Positions 42,282 through 54,336 of a stretch of 64,000 nucleotides of DNA are shown here, in pieces; the first letter of the stretch is position 1; each line of letters opens with the position of its first letter. Below the pieces are notes generated by a model. That model was not told the origin of the DNA. It made no database searches and saw nothing but the letters and a program-made list of their open reading frames with translations. Origin of the DNA: Echinarachnius parma. Its lineage: Eukaryota > Echinodermata > Echinoidea > Clypeasteroida > Echinarachniidae. The stretch covers positions 1 to 64,000 of the forward strand of contig JBAMJV010007240.1 in assembly GCA_037951105.1 (NCBI GenBank), in the 5' to 3' direction. The translations under genes were made by a program, and so were the position numbers.

Positions 42282-42655
42282 TCAAGCGCTAATTTCAGCA
42301 ACATGGAATCTTTAATCTCAGCAGCCTCAAAGGCAGGAAAGCTTTTTCAAGTGGCTGGGAATCTTTAAGAGCAAATAATCTGGAGGAGATAACTTTGTCA
42401 ACATTTGTGTATCTTCCTGCAACTGTGACACCACCAAGTGGCAATCATTGTCAGCACTGTTGTGCGTAACCCTCTCTAGTCATGATCCAGTGATGGGCAA
42501 TGTTGAAGCGTAATTGATCCCGACAGGACAAAGTGATCTTCAACTAATTGAAGGTAGGAACAACTGACAGATCTTTTTATTTTTCTCTGAATCATAAGCA
42601 TGCCTTCTATCTAATATGTTTTTTCTGTGGAAAAGTGTATTTCTTCTAGAATAAA
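42282..42655 (+). promoter_or_regulatory. Proximal 3' UTR with candidate poly(A) signal at 42650-42655
   Basis: AATAAA at 42650 is the first canonical signal after the stop. Further candidates are at 44984 and 46704. Which is used cannot be told from sequence. Confidence 0.4.
42317..42385 (+). pseudogene. Duplicate of the C-terminal coding end, still open
   Basis: The end of exon 22 (from 42220) is repeated 97 bases downstream. The copy still reads QPQRQESFFKWLGIFKSK and a TAA stop (42322-42378). It is preceded by TTTAATCTCAG, a plausible splice acceptor in phase 0, the phase in which exon 21 ends. It could serve as an alternative terminal exon that skips the long tail, or be a passive duplication in the 3' UTR. 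Confidence 0.7.
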
Positions 42656-44182
42656 TATTGAGGACTAATAATGATAATAATATTTTGACCACTAACAGGT
42701 CTGAAGTTCACTTTCAGTTTTCCCTAACTTCATGGCTTCAATGGCCATATATTGATACGCTGTGACTTTATTTGTATTTATTTTAATCATGTTTCAATAC
42801 TACAACTTTAAATATAATGAAAACTTTACCTAACTTTGAACCTTTTCTGCTTGCAGATGTTAGACCAAAAAAACTTATTGTTTGTTAACATCTAAACTCT
42901 AGGTATGTTTTTGTTAATTACTAAGCAATTATGACAGTGCCTTGTATGGAATGCGAATTTAAAATGTCAGATGAAACATTGGATAGAATCCTTTGTTAAA
43001 AAATATTATTATATTATATTAAGCAAGGAGATTTTATATTTACAACTCTATTTTTGCAAATTGATATTAAGTGTATTGTTTATTTATTATAAAATGATGT
43101 TAATTATCGTTCAAGGGTTCTGTTTTATCAAGAGATATTTTAGAATACTGATGGTGCCTTTTTCTTAAATAGACAAAATTAATGCTTTCATTTTGGAATC
43201 CACAGGTGCTCATAATTATTCAAATCAGGCATTAATCTATTTTTGTAGATCCTTAATTGTACTGAAATATAAATAATGTTTACATAAGTATATCATATGT
43301 AAGAGAGAGAGAAATATGTCATTTTGTTTTAGCTTTATACAGGAAAGTATGTGTTTGTTTTTATTGCATTGTAGACAATGAAATGTTTGTCAATTTAGTG
43401 ACTCATTTAAAATTATGAGAATTTTAACTTGTACACATGTATATATTCCATATAATAGTTATATTTAGTAAAAAGTTTCATATTACAGCCAAAGACATAT
43501 TTTGCTCCCATATTGATATTATATAAATTTGAGTTACATTGTAGTGAGCTGTTGCTACGGAACCCCTATAAAATTGTCATATTAATTCAAAGCTGATGGG
43601 TGACTTTATCAATACAGTGTGGATTTCTTTCCCTTTCTGTATTGTTATTACTGTAGTTTAACACATTGTATATCACTAAATGGCTGAGATGTTGGAGAAT
43701 TCAGAATCAGACAATTCAAAGGTCACATATTATGTTCTATGACAAATCATAGTATTGTACTTCTACATGAAGTGAATAGAGAATGCATTGACAAATTAAA
43801 CTCTATATTCTTTTACAGTTTTTATTTGAAATGTTGGCTATAAGAATTGAAAAGTTTTATCTATATTTTGTAAACTATATATATATTTCTGAAGAAGGAA
43901 TGCACATTTATACATGCACCTGGGTCAACTATAGCCATTCAAAATTATCTCACATAGGATATGAGTAAATTTCATACATTTCTTTCAACAACAAACAATA
44001 GTAGCACCCACCCACAAAGCAAATAACGTTGATACATAAGTATGCCTTTATTTGGTAATGGAGTAAGAGACTGGGTTTTCATTGATCAGTGGATCACTAA
44101 ACTGGTTTAAACTAGTTTATGCCTGTGTGAGCTTAAAGGCATTATGTGCCTTTTAATGTTAAATGCTATTTCTCTAAAATCA
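42656..44182. other. 3' UTR or downstream DNA; nothing recognised
   Basis: AT-rich, with no repeat boundary or open frame of note. Confidence 0.45.
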
Positions 44183-44230
44183 TCCCATTTAGGACTGGTC
44201 TCAAATATATTGGATAATGCATGTTATCAA
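44183..44230 (+). repeat. Dispersed repeat A, copy 5 (partial)
   Basis: CATTTAGGACTGGTCTCAAA, then GGATAATGCATGTTATCAAA. Confidence 0.6.
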
Positions 44231-44237
44231 ACCTAAT

Positions 44238-44461
44238 GGCCCGTATTCACAAAGGGGGTTTGTACAAACCATGGTTTAAACCATGGTTTGCATCTATGGA
44301 ATGCCAATTGTAAACTGATGGAGAGAGAATGTAAATTCCTTACTTGCAGTAACAATGTTTATGGTACACATTCTCTCTCTATCAGTTTACATCTGGTATT
44401 CCATAATGTAAACCACGGTTTAAACCATGGTTTGTACAAACCTCCTTTGTGAATACGGGCC
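44238..44461. mobile_element. Fold-back element E, copy 2
   Basis: GGCCCGTATTCACAAAGGGG at the left, CTCCTTTGTGAATACGGGCC at the right; it directly abuts repeat A copy 5 and is followed by the next element. Confidence 0.92.
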
Positions 44462-44480
44462 TTCATGTCTGACTCATTGC

Positions 44481-44866
44481 TTAAAGGGACTTAGTAACAT
44501 TGTCCAAATCCTCAAAATAAAATTCTAATTCTAGCGGTTCTCTTATACCTTGTTGTATTCGTATTAACAATAAAATCACGGGACAGGTTTCGGTTTTTCA
44601 AATTTCCCTTTCGTTACAAAGATATGTATGATTGAAGTATTCAGATAAGAAAAACTCCGGGCGAGTTTTTCTTCTGTGTACAAAGTGAGTGCAGTGAGTT
44701 ACTGAATATCACTTTGCATTTTCGCTCATTACTTGGCCATACAATGTCCATTTGACTTGAAATTTTCACACAATACCCTGTGGACATATGAGATAACAAC
44801 AATATACATTGCATCAACCATTCATCACTTTTTGCACATGTCAACAAAGTTACTAGATCCCTTTAA
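44481..44866. mobile_element. TTAA-bounded MITE (TTAAAGGGA), copy 1
   Basis: TTAAAGGGACTTAGTAACAT at the left and TTACTAGATCCCTTTAA at the right; 386 bases. A second copy with the same interior is at 63193-63569. Confidence 0.88.
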
Positions 44867-45562
44867 ACTATACATATAATAATGACAATGTGCACTGTAT
44901 ATCTTTACATTCGTTATTGTGGTCAGTGTAATTTGTTTCTCTAGAGCTCTAGCTGTCAGACTGTGTCTTCTTAATCTTATGCAAATAAAATCTGTAAAAC
45001 TTTAACCATTTTTAGTTTTGCTATAACATGTGTTTATAACAAATTTATTGCATATAAGTAAGAAATACATTGCCCCAAAGAAAATATGAATCAAATATTT
45101 AATGATATATTCAAATTTGGTACCTTACAGTTAATTATAGATCCGTGCCTTTGTAATTGCAATAGGTAACTTCTAAAATATCAATAGAGAAACACAAACA
45201 TATGTAATTTCCATGTATATATCAGATCTTCATTTGTCTACAATGAATGTTTATGTAATGGATTGAAATGTCAACTTGCATTTCCACCATGTACATAATC
45301 TTAACTAATTGTTGGTAGAAATTTATATTTCAATATTTCTGAACATTATTACCACAGAGACATATCCTAGAGAAGGAAGAAATCCCTTACAATCGTAAGA
45401 AACTGCAAAATTGCAAAAAAGAAGTAAATAATTTTCTTTTGTACGAATGTAATAAATCTTTAAGACTAGAGAAACAATGTAAGTAACAAGTTCATCTGCA
45501 TAGGCAGGAGTTTATTTTCAATTTGTATACTATAGTTTCTATTATTACATGATGTATTAATA

Positions 45563-46303
45563 CAGGGAAACCCCGTTATAACGAGGTCATCGGGACTGCC
45601 AACTTTACCTCGTTATAAGCGGTACCTCGCTATAAACGATCTCATACTCAAGCACATTAAAATACACACAGTGATAAAAGCAACATGTGTTACGAGTAAT
45701 GTGTTGTGTGTTGTATAAACAATGGCTTGTAATTGTGTACTGTGAATAAACAAACGTAATTGCAAAAGTCTCCAAGTTTAAAATTGCAACGATGAAGTTT
45801 GTTCAAACTCATTCACCTGACGATTTTTGATGTTGTGCTGAAAACAACTGTCCTAATTAGAAATTGCGAATATGAATCGTTCTTGCGCTATGGGCGAACA
45901 TGTACAACACCCATGAATTCAAGGGTGTGAGGCAGCATTTTTTTTCCCATGTTCACACGTGAATTCACGGGCGCCTTCGATTTCTAGTCCGCTCCCCTAC
46001 TGTTAAACAAACAAAACAAAAAATCACAAAAAAAAAATCACGGAAAAACACTTCCCAGATGGAAAAAATAATCATGGAAAACAAAGTCTCTTTCATGTTT
46101 TTTGAAACCTCGTTATAAGCGGGTTGATATCTTATGCTTTTCTTTGAGTGTGCGTGAGCAGAATGTGCTCGTTATAACCGGAATCTCGCTATATCCGAGC
46201 TCGTTATAAGAGGGGCATTGTGCCATAGAAACACACATTGAAATACTCGGGACTGAATGGTTTGCCTCGTTATAAGCGAGCTCGTTATAACGGGGTTTCC
46301 CTG
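45563..46303. mobile_element. Tigger/pogo-like non-autonomous element with TA target duplication
   Basis: CAGGGAAACCCCGTTATAAC at the left and GTTATAACGGGGTTTCCCTG at the right, flanked by TA on both sides, as for pogo/Tigger (Tc1/mariner superfamily) insertions. The interior repeats CTCGTTATAAGCG/CTCGCTATA several times near both ends (sub-terminal repeats). It is 741 bases with no transposase. Confidence 0.88.
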
Positions 46304-49138
46304 TATATCATACAAAAGCAGTATCCATTCAAAACATGTATATTTAATTTGATTTTCTATTTACCTACACAGTGAGAATTCTCCTTTTATTGTTTACCCC
46401 TTTGGAGAAATACATTTGAACCTTTCTATACTAGTTAATCAAGTTACTTAATTTTAATTTTGTTTTATATGTGTATAATGCACATGTATTCCATTTATTC
46501 TACGCAGTACTTCAATTTATCTATATGAGATGTAAGAGTTTACACAAGTTCTAATGATCTAATGATGTGTTCTTTTACCAAATCATTGAAAAAGTGGACC
46601 ACTTTTAAAACTTTTAATGAAATTATTTATAATGCATATTTATGTGAGATAATGAGAGAGTGGTACACATGTATTATATAGAATTGAATGAATGCAATTG
46701 AATAATAAAAACAAAATGAGCATTTGAAGAAAAGAGTTATATTATTTTATTGGATGTCTTCCCTTTTAAGCTAGTATCTAAACTATCTTCATTCTGATCT
46801 GGATTCAAAATTGAAATATCAGTTGGTATAAGGATGGATTTAAAAGTGAAATGCATGTAACTCCATGTCATATCATGACAAGAGGAAGGCAATGAAATAC
46901 CTATATATGTTAGTTTGTTTGCATTTTGTAACGTCATCAAGGTGGGGGGGGGGGGGGGGGGGGGGGCATGAGGACTTTTGGCTGTATACCCCCTCCCATG
47001 GAAACAATTACAATAATAGTGCAAAGGATACCTCCAATTTTGGTGAAATATTTAATTTTCAGGAAACATTTTGGCAACATCATAAGATTTGGAGAGGGTT
47101 TTTCATTTCAGGCAAAAAACCTCCAGTCTCAAGCAAAAATGTGCTCGTTTGGCCATGTGTGTTTGGTGTTTTTGTATTCATGTACGTATGGATGTATGTA
47201 TGTATGCATACATGTATGGGTGTAGGTATGTACTGTATGTATCATGTATGTATGTTTGTATGTGATATGTGCATATAAATTAAACTACATTCATACCCCT
47301 TGTCAATCATAGCATAGTGTGCGCTGCATCTAAGCGTATCTAATATAGGATTATAAGGCTATTGTATGAAACAGACAAATTGCACATTTTGCTAGATATA
47401 ATGAACTTTATTTAAATTTATGTTTTAGTGTGAAATATATTGTGAATGTGTTTATTTACATTTCTTTTGAATATATTCATGCAAGAACAAACACTTAATT
47501 CATGTTTCAATCATGTCATTTATTTTCAGATCATTTCTTTCACTACGATGTTATTATGATTTTGTTGATTATGTTCATAGTATGAGTTCTTTAAATCATC
47601 ATTCAACTAAAAGAAGCATTTAAAAATACATGTATCTGTACATCTTGTGTTATTTTGATTTCGTACGAGTTTGTGTTCATAATTCATATGCTATCAAATG
47701 CATTTGGTCTTCATTAACTAAAGCCTCCACAATAACGTTTTACTTTACTGGCCTGTTTGGGGCAAGTAACATCATAAATGTTAAAATTGTACTTGCCCAA
47801 ACAGACAATTTACTTGCTTACTTCTGGATGAGATTATCATGTATGAAACAACATTATATTCTATGTTTGTGCAATTTATGTATGAGTCTGTGACTCTGCG
47901 TGTGTCTGGGTGATATGGTTTCATAACATATTAATTTTCTTAACAATATTAATATTAAGTGTGCATGTAGATCATTGTTACTGGAAGTCAATGAATTGCA
48001 TATTACCATGATTTGTTGTTCTTATTGCTCATGTTCTGTAATTAGTTCAGGTAATAATTAAACAGTTGTTCTCATAAATGGTTCTTCAATGTTGTATTTT
48101 TCAGTTATGGATCATCATAATTTCATATTGTACCTTTCTCGGGTTCTTATGCTACATTGTATGTACCAGTACAATTATATACAGTGTGTACTTTATCAGT
48201 AGTATGATTGTGGTATAAGATGCGTTAGAAAGACGTAGACATATATTTTGGAAGTTATAGATGACAATACTAACAGATTGAGTGAAGATAATTGCGATTA
48301 GCATGTATAACACATAAAATAAAATAAAAAAGTATGTGCGAGAGAAATTGGTTCGAAAATCACAAGAATATTTACTTAGACATTTTAAATTCAAATATAG
48401 ACTCGGTCCCATGTATGAAGTCATCAAAATGTTTTTAAAGGTAATGTTTCACTGAATGTTTTCTATAAATATTGCAATAATATGATATAATATGAATTGT
48501 CAATATACAAATTATCTTTAGTATTATACTAAGATAATTGTATATGATTATCATTCTCTTGATTATGATTCAATTATTGGTATTATTAGCCATTAAAACT
48601 GTCCTTTTTATTTGAATCATAGTTAATTATAACAAGTCATTCATTTAAATCATTGTATGCTAGATGAGTTATATCGATATTGCTTTCCGAAACGTTATGT
48701 GGTTAGAAAACATTAGAAATGGCATGATACATATTAAACTCTACAAAAGTTCGCATTTGAAGTTTGAGGTTGGGGGGAAAAGTTTCAACACAGATGTTTA
48801 ACCCTACATAACCGTTGAATAACAAATCGGTAAATAAAACCATTATCATGTAATTATACATGTATGTAGCTGAAGGATTGTTTTGGAGTTATGGTGGTTG
48901 TTGGGTAGATGAGAGTGACTTACTTTTTTATGTGAGGTAATGAAAAACTAGGATCATTGAAAAAGCATATTTAAATTCAACTTATATAACATAATCTTTG
49001 TTATCAAACGTCAGGCCTGAAAGTCCATAAAATATTACATTTTATAAATCAGTTGTTACAAAATTGTCTTGTACCACTGGTATTAGAACATCCAGTAACA
49101 ATGCAACACCTCTATCATAAAAAGTTACAAAATAGTAT
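46304..49138. other. Intergenic; G-run, TGTA microsatellite and repeat H remnant only
   Basis: A run of about 22 G lies at 46944-46966, a GTATGTATGTAT tract at 47180-47270, and TTGCCCAAACAGACAA (repeat H) near 47790. TCTACGCAGTACTTCAATTT at 46499 recurs in the tandem repeat at 60441-60615. Confidence 0.5.
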
Positions 49139-49431
49139 TTAAAGTAGTTGGTTGGTTAGTGTTGTTGGTTATTTCTCTATCTAATCACTATTTCAACAAA
49201 ACATCACATGCACAATATTTTATTCAAAATGGTTTAACCCGATGAGTGTTTAGAGAGCGCCCTCTTACGTTTTAACGGCTCTTTTTGAATGATAACATGA
49301 TCTTTACTACGTCATTTGTACTTTTGTGTTCCTTTCTATTAGTTTGTAATGTAATGATGCAGGTTTTGGTTACTAAAATTCAGTTTCACCAAAACTGTAC
49401 TCTCCTTACCAGAACTCAACTATCCCTTTAA
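49139..49431 (-). mobile_element. Dispersed repeat G, copy 2
   Basis: Ends ACTCAACTATCCCTTTAA; minus strand carries GTACAGTTTTGGT, CCAAAACCTGCATCATTACA and CATGTGATGTTTTGTTGAAA, as in copy 3. Confidence 0.85.
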
Positions 49432-49903
49432 CTTTAACAATGATTATTTTTCAGCAACTTGACTGTTTGCACATAAAGTTATATCCCATTAATCCATTTG
49501 ACAGTGAATTACCTTAATAGGAAAAGATATGCAGCAGTTCCTTATCCACTGTATTTTGAGGAAATTTAGGGTGAAACAACTAAATTCTTGTACGGCGTCT
49601 GTCACACTTTTTATGAACTTTTTTCATTAAATTTTGTTTAATTGAATTTGTCTCATACTCTGTAATAATAACCTTTGACATTGCCCAATATCATTTCTGC
49701 AGATAACCCTTTGTCATTTCTTTGATGGTGTCTATTATGAAGATAACTGTTGTAGTAAGAAGAGTTAAAATATATAAATTCTCTGACAAATGGAAGTTTA
49801 CAATGAACCAGACAACTATTTATGTTATAAAGAGTTCACTGTAAGGCATTTATCATAATGAAACTAATGTGTTATAAAAAGAATTGAAATTAAGATTTTC
49901 CCC

Positions 49904-50031
49904 TTGGGACTCGGACTCGGACTCGGACTCGGATGTCCGGGACTCGAGGTCCGGGACTCGGACTCGGACTCGGACTCGGACTCCAGGGACTCGGACTCGG
50001 ACTCGGACAGGGTGGACTCGACTACAGCACT

Positions 50032-50080
<49 letters not shown>
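49904..50080. repeat. GACTCG hexamer minisatellite followed by (AC)n
   Basis: GGACTCGGACTCGGACTCGG recurs in three blocks split by ATGTCC and CAGG, then a CA array of about 20 units. Confidence 0.95.
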
Positions 50081-50269
50081 TGCACTAGCCACTCACCTGC
50101 TCACCCTCCACAGTCCTCCCACAGACACACATATGGCTATACAATGTGACCAATTTGAATGGGAAAAAAAATCACGATATTGTTTGAACAAAGAGGAATT
50201 TGATCTGAGCATTCACCACTCGCATAGCGGCGGAGACGATTTTAATGACAATCGACGGTTTGTAATGTG

Positions 50270-53170
50270 ATATCTTTTAAATTGATTGACAAATTACGAA
50301 TAAAATAGTCAATAGGATATTAGGATACTTAACACTTTAAACGTTTCTTTACTCATTTGGCACTCCAAGGACATTATTATCATTATGTGCGATGTTTATG
50401 TTTTATCTGCCTCAAGTTGATGACTTTGTATTATCCCAGGCTAATAATTCCACAATATTATTTAATCTTTCATTGAATAAACCTTATGAAAAGCGCTTTT
50501 GAAAAAAAGTTGCATCACTCTTGCAGGATACATTATGTTGAATGGAATGATAATAAGTCAGAGTAGAAATAGATAGCAAAATACACCAGGGTCATGACAA
50601 GCACACACACACGGACACACACGCATACAAACACACACACTCACACACAAACACACACATGCAATGACCCAAATAAATACACACACTACGATAACCCTGT
50701 AACTGATGTAGTAAATTGTTCTCTTGTAATTGCCCATACGCCTATGATCATCCATGGTCTTATATCTACAAAACAATATGTCCACATTAATTGTATCATT
50801 ACAAATAAAACAATACTGGTATACCTACTCCAGTCGATTAGCTTATCCTGATATGTTTATTTCCGCTTTGTAAAGAAACGACAATTTAGACAATCGCACT
50901 CCTCCAAACTCAACCTACGACCAACTCTCGAATAGATCTAGCTAGCAGCTCTCTACCCCTCTCCATCTTACGGGAACCGAGTGGGCTATGTACAAAGTAT
51001 ATGGGGCCTTGTGGGCTATGTACAAAGTATACGGGGACTTCAAAATCTCGAAGGGAGCGGGTTAATTCTCTCATCATGCCTTTCCCGCACCGTGTCGCAT
51101 TCAGAGTGAAACATCACTTCCAATTTAATACACACATTTCATACTCATGCAGTATAGTGGGGGCTGTTTGAATGTGTGCTCTTGACAAAAAAAACCCGAT
51201 TGCCGTACAACTCATTGCAACAGTTTTAAATTATATAAAAGGATACACCTTAGTCAATATAGGATACTAAACACTTTAAACGTTTCTTTACTCACTTGGC
51301 ACTCCAAGGACATTATTATGTGCGATGTTTATGTTTTATCTGCCTCAAGTTGATGACTTTGTATTATCCCAGGCTAATAATTCCACAATATTATTTAATC
51401 TTTCATTGAATAAACCTTATGAAAAGCGCTTTTGAAAAAAAGTTGCATCACTCTTGCAGGATACATTATGTTGAATGGAATGATAATAAGTCAGATTAGA
51501 AATAGATAGCAAAATACACCATGGTCATGACAAGCACACACACACGGACACACACGCATTTACAAACACACACGCTCACACACAAACACACACATGCAAT
51601 GACCCAAATAAATACACACACTACGATAACCCTGTAACTGATGTAGTAAATTGTTCTCTTGTAATTGCCCATACGCCTATGATCATGCATGGTCTTATAT
51701 CTACAAAACAATATGTCCACATTAATTGTATCATTACAACTAAAACAATACTGGTATACTTACTCCAGTCGAAGCCACTGACAAATTCAGAAACCACATT
51801 CCTCCTAACAACTTGTCTTGTGTCCTTCGATCCTAAATGTAAACGATTATCTTATCGGGATATGTTTCTTTTCCGCTTTGTAAAGAAGCGCACTGGTAAT
51901 CTACCTCCAAACTCAACCAACGACCAACTCTCGAATAGGTCTAGCTAGAAGCTTTCTACCCCTCTCCCTCTCTTTAATTCTCTCGAACTGACATGAACCG
52001 AGTTGCCGTTTTTGCAGCGCGCAGCGTGTGGCATTCAGAGCCAAAAATCACCCCTACACACATTCATACACACATATTTTATACAGTACAGTCGGTCTGT
52101 TCGAGTGTGTGCTCTTGACAACAAAAAAAACCTGGTCGCCCGACAACTCATTGCAATAGTTCAAAATTATATTAAAGAATATAACTTTAATAGTCGATAT
52201 GAGGACACCTACAATTTTAAGCGTTTCTGTATTTATTTGGCACTCCAAGAACATTATCATGTGCGATGTTTATGTTTTATCTGCCTCAAGTTGATGACTT
52301 TGTATTAACCCAGGCTTATAATTCCGCAATAATTAGTTTATCTTTCATTTAATAAATATAATATAATGCGCTTTTGGAAACCAGTTACATCACTTTTGCA
52401 TGATACATTATGTTGAATGGAATGATAATAAGTCAGAGTAGAAATAGATAGCAAAATACACCAGGGTCATGACAAGCACACACACACGGACACACATGCA
52501 TACAAACACACACACTCACACACAAACACACACATGCAATGACCCAAATAAATACACACACTACGATAACCCTGTAACTGATGTAGTAAATTGTTCTCTT
52601 GTAATTGCCCATACGCCTGATCATCCATGGTCTTATATCTACAAAACAATATGTCCACATTAATTGTATCATTATAACTAAAACAATACTGGTATACTTA
52701 CTCCAGTCGAAGCCACTGACAAATTCACAAAACACATTCCTCCTAACAACTTGTCTTGTGTCCTCCGATCCTAAATGTATTCGATTAGCTTATCCTGATA
52801 TGTTTCTTTCCTCTTTGTAAAAAAACGACAATTTAGACAATCGCACTCCTCCAAACTCAACCTACGACCAACTCTCGAATAGATCTAGCTAGCAGCTCTC
52901 TACCCCTCTCCCTCTTACGGGAACCGAGTGGGCTATGTACAAAGTATATGGGGACTTGTGGGCTATGTACAATCTCGAAGGGAGCGGGTTAATTCTCTCA
53001 TCATGCCTTTCCCGCACCGTGTCGCATTCAGAGTGAAACATCACTTCCCATTTAATACACACATTTCATAATCATGCAGTATAGTGGGGCTGTTTGAATG
53101 TGTGCTCTTGACAACAAAAAAACCGATTGCTGTACAACTCATTGTAACAGTAATATAAAAGAATACACCT
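50270..53170. repeat. ~0.94 kb tandem repeat, three copies
   Basis: AATAGATAGCAAAATACACC recurs near 50569, 51501 and 52443 (spacings 933 and 942). Each unit holds an AC-rich tract, AATGACCCAAATAAATACAC, TGTAATTGCCCATACGCCTA and a repeat-B-like GTGGGCTATGTACAAAGTAT. The middle unit is the most altered at its end. Open frames in it are AC-tract artefacts. Confidence 0.95.
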
Positions 53171-54266
53171 TAAGCCTATAGTTTGAGTCGCTCTCATGGC
53201 TGTGGCTAAGGAAATATTCCTTAAAAGTGTTTTGAAATTGTAAAGGTTTTGAAAATAATATCAATCGCAGCCAAATGGCTGAATACATAATTAAAATAAC
53301 ATACATAACTTCTAAACGAGGAGCTCCTTACGTTGACAATTAAATATTGAACATAATATACATAGTACAATTAAACAAGAGAATATATATACAGTATGGC
53401 AGTGACGATAAACATTTGACACGAGATAAAAAGTTGTTCAAAATTACTCAGATTAAAATGCAATGACTTGTTTAAATAGCCCTTCATACATTTTCTTCAT
53501 GTGCCAGTCTCAACATTTAACTTACATATCAATCATTATAGGAAAAAGAAAAATAACTTTTTAAATATGAAAAATACCAACGAATTGGCTCCGCTAGGGC
53601 AACACTCTGGCAGGAGTTAGCCCATAAAGTCTCAATTAGTAAATGTCCAAGTAAGTATTTAACAACGGGTTAGCTATTCCACACTCGTCATCAGCAGCCA
53701 GGGTGTGGTTGACAATAAAAAGTATAGAAGAAAATTTGTTTCTGAAGCAGATGTAAGCGAATTTACATCTGCTCCTGGCACATAAATAACTGTGCATAAA
53801 TAACTGCACATATATTCTATGTGGCCAATTATATTATACAATATTTTGCAAAAGGACAAATCATAACTGATTTGTACGTGTTTTTAAAAATAATTTTCTC
53901 TCTCTCTTTCTGTATGAAGACAAACACGTCAGCTTTAAATCATTATGGTCTAGTACTACTAGGTCCACATTATCTGATTTTAACAAGTTTTACAAAATGC
54001 TTATTGAAAATGCAAATCAAATTAGTACCCACCTATAATAGAGAAGATTGTTAGAAAATCCGTGCACGGAAAATGAAAATAAATTGTTCGCGTTGCAACA
54101 AAATCCTTCTTCCCTCGGGTTTAATACTTCATACGACGTCCGTGCAATAATGATGTCTTGATGGCTGAGCTCTGGATATATATACCGTGCAATGCACGCA
54201 GGAACGTGTAATGAAAGGCGCTTCATGTCAAAAACCAATTAGCGCGTTAATTGCACAGTTTATGAC
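53171..54266. other. Intergenic; one 10-base-stem hairpin at 53741-53766
   Basis: GCAGATGTAA is followed by GCGAAT and TTACATCTGC. Nothing else recognised. Confidence 0.4.
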
Positions 54267-54336
54267 ATTTAATGAAATGAAATGAAATGAAATGAAATGA
54301 AATGAAATGAAATGAAATGAAATGAAATGAAATGAA
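54267..54336. repeat. (AATGA)n microsatellite
   Basis: About 13 pentamer units, directly abutting the large fold-back. Confidence 0.95.

Noticed and set aside
49853-50149. Open frames across GACTCG and AC repeats
   Set aside because: Pure low-complexity translation on both strands.
50558-52735. Repeated ~75-100 codon open frames in the 0.94 kb units
   Set aside because: They arise from the AC tract being open in several frames and differ between copies.
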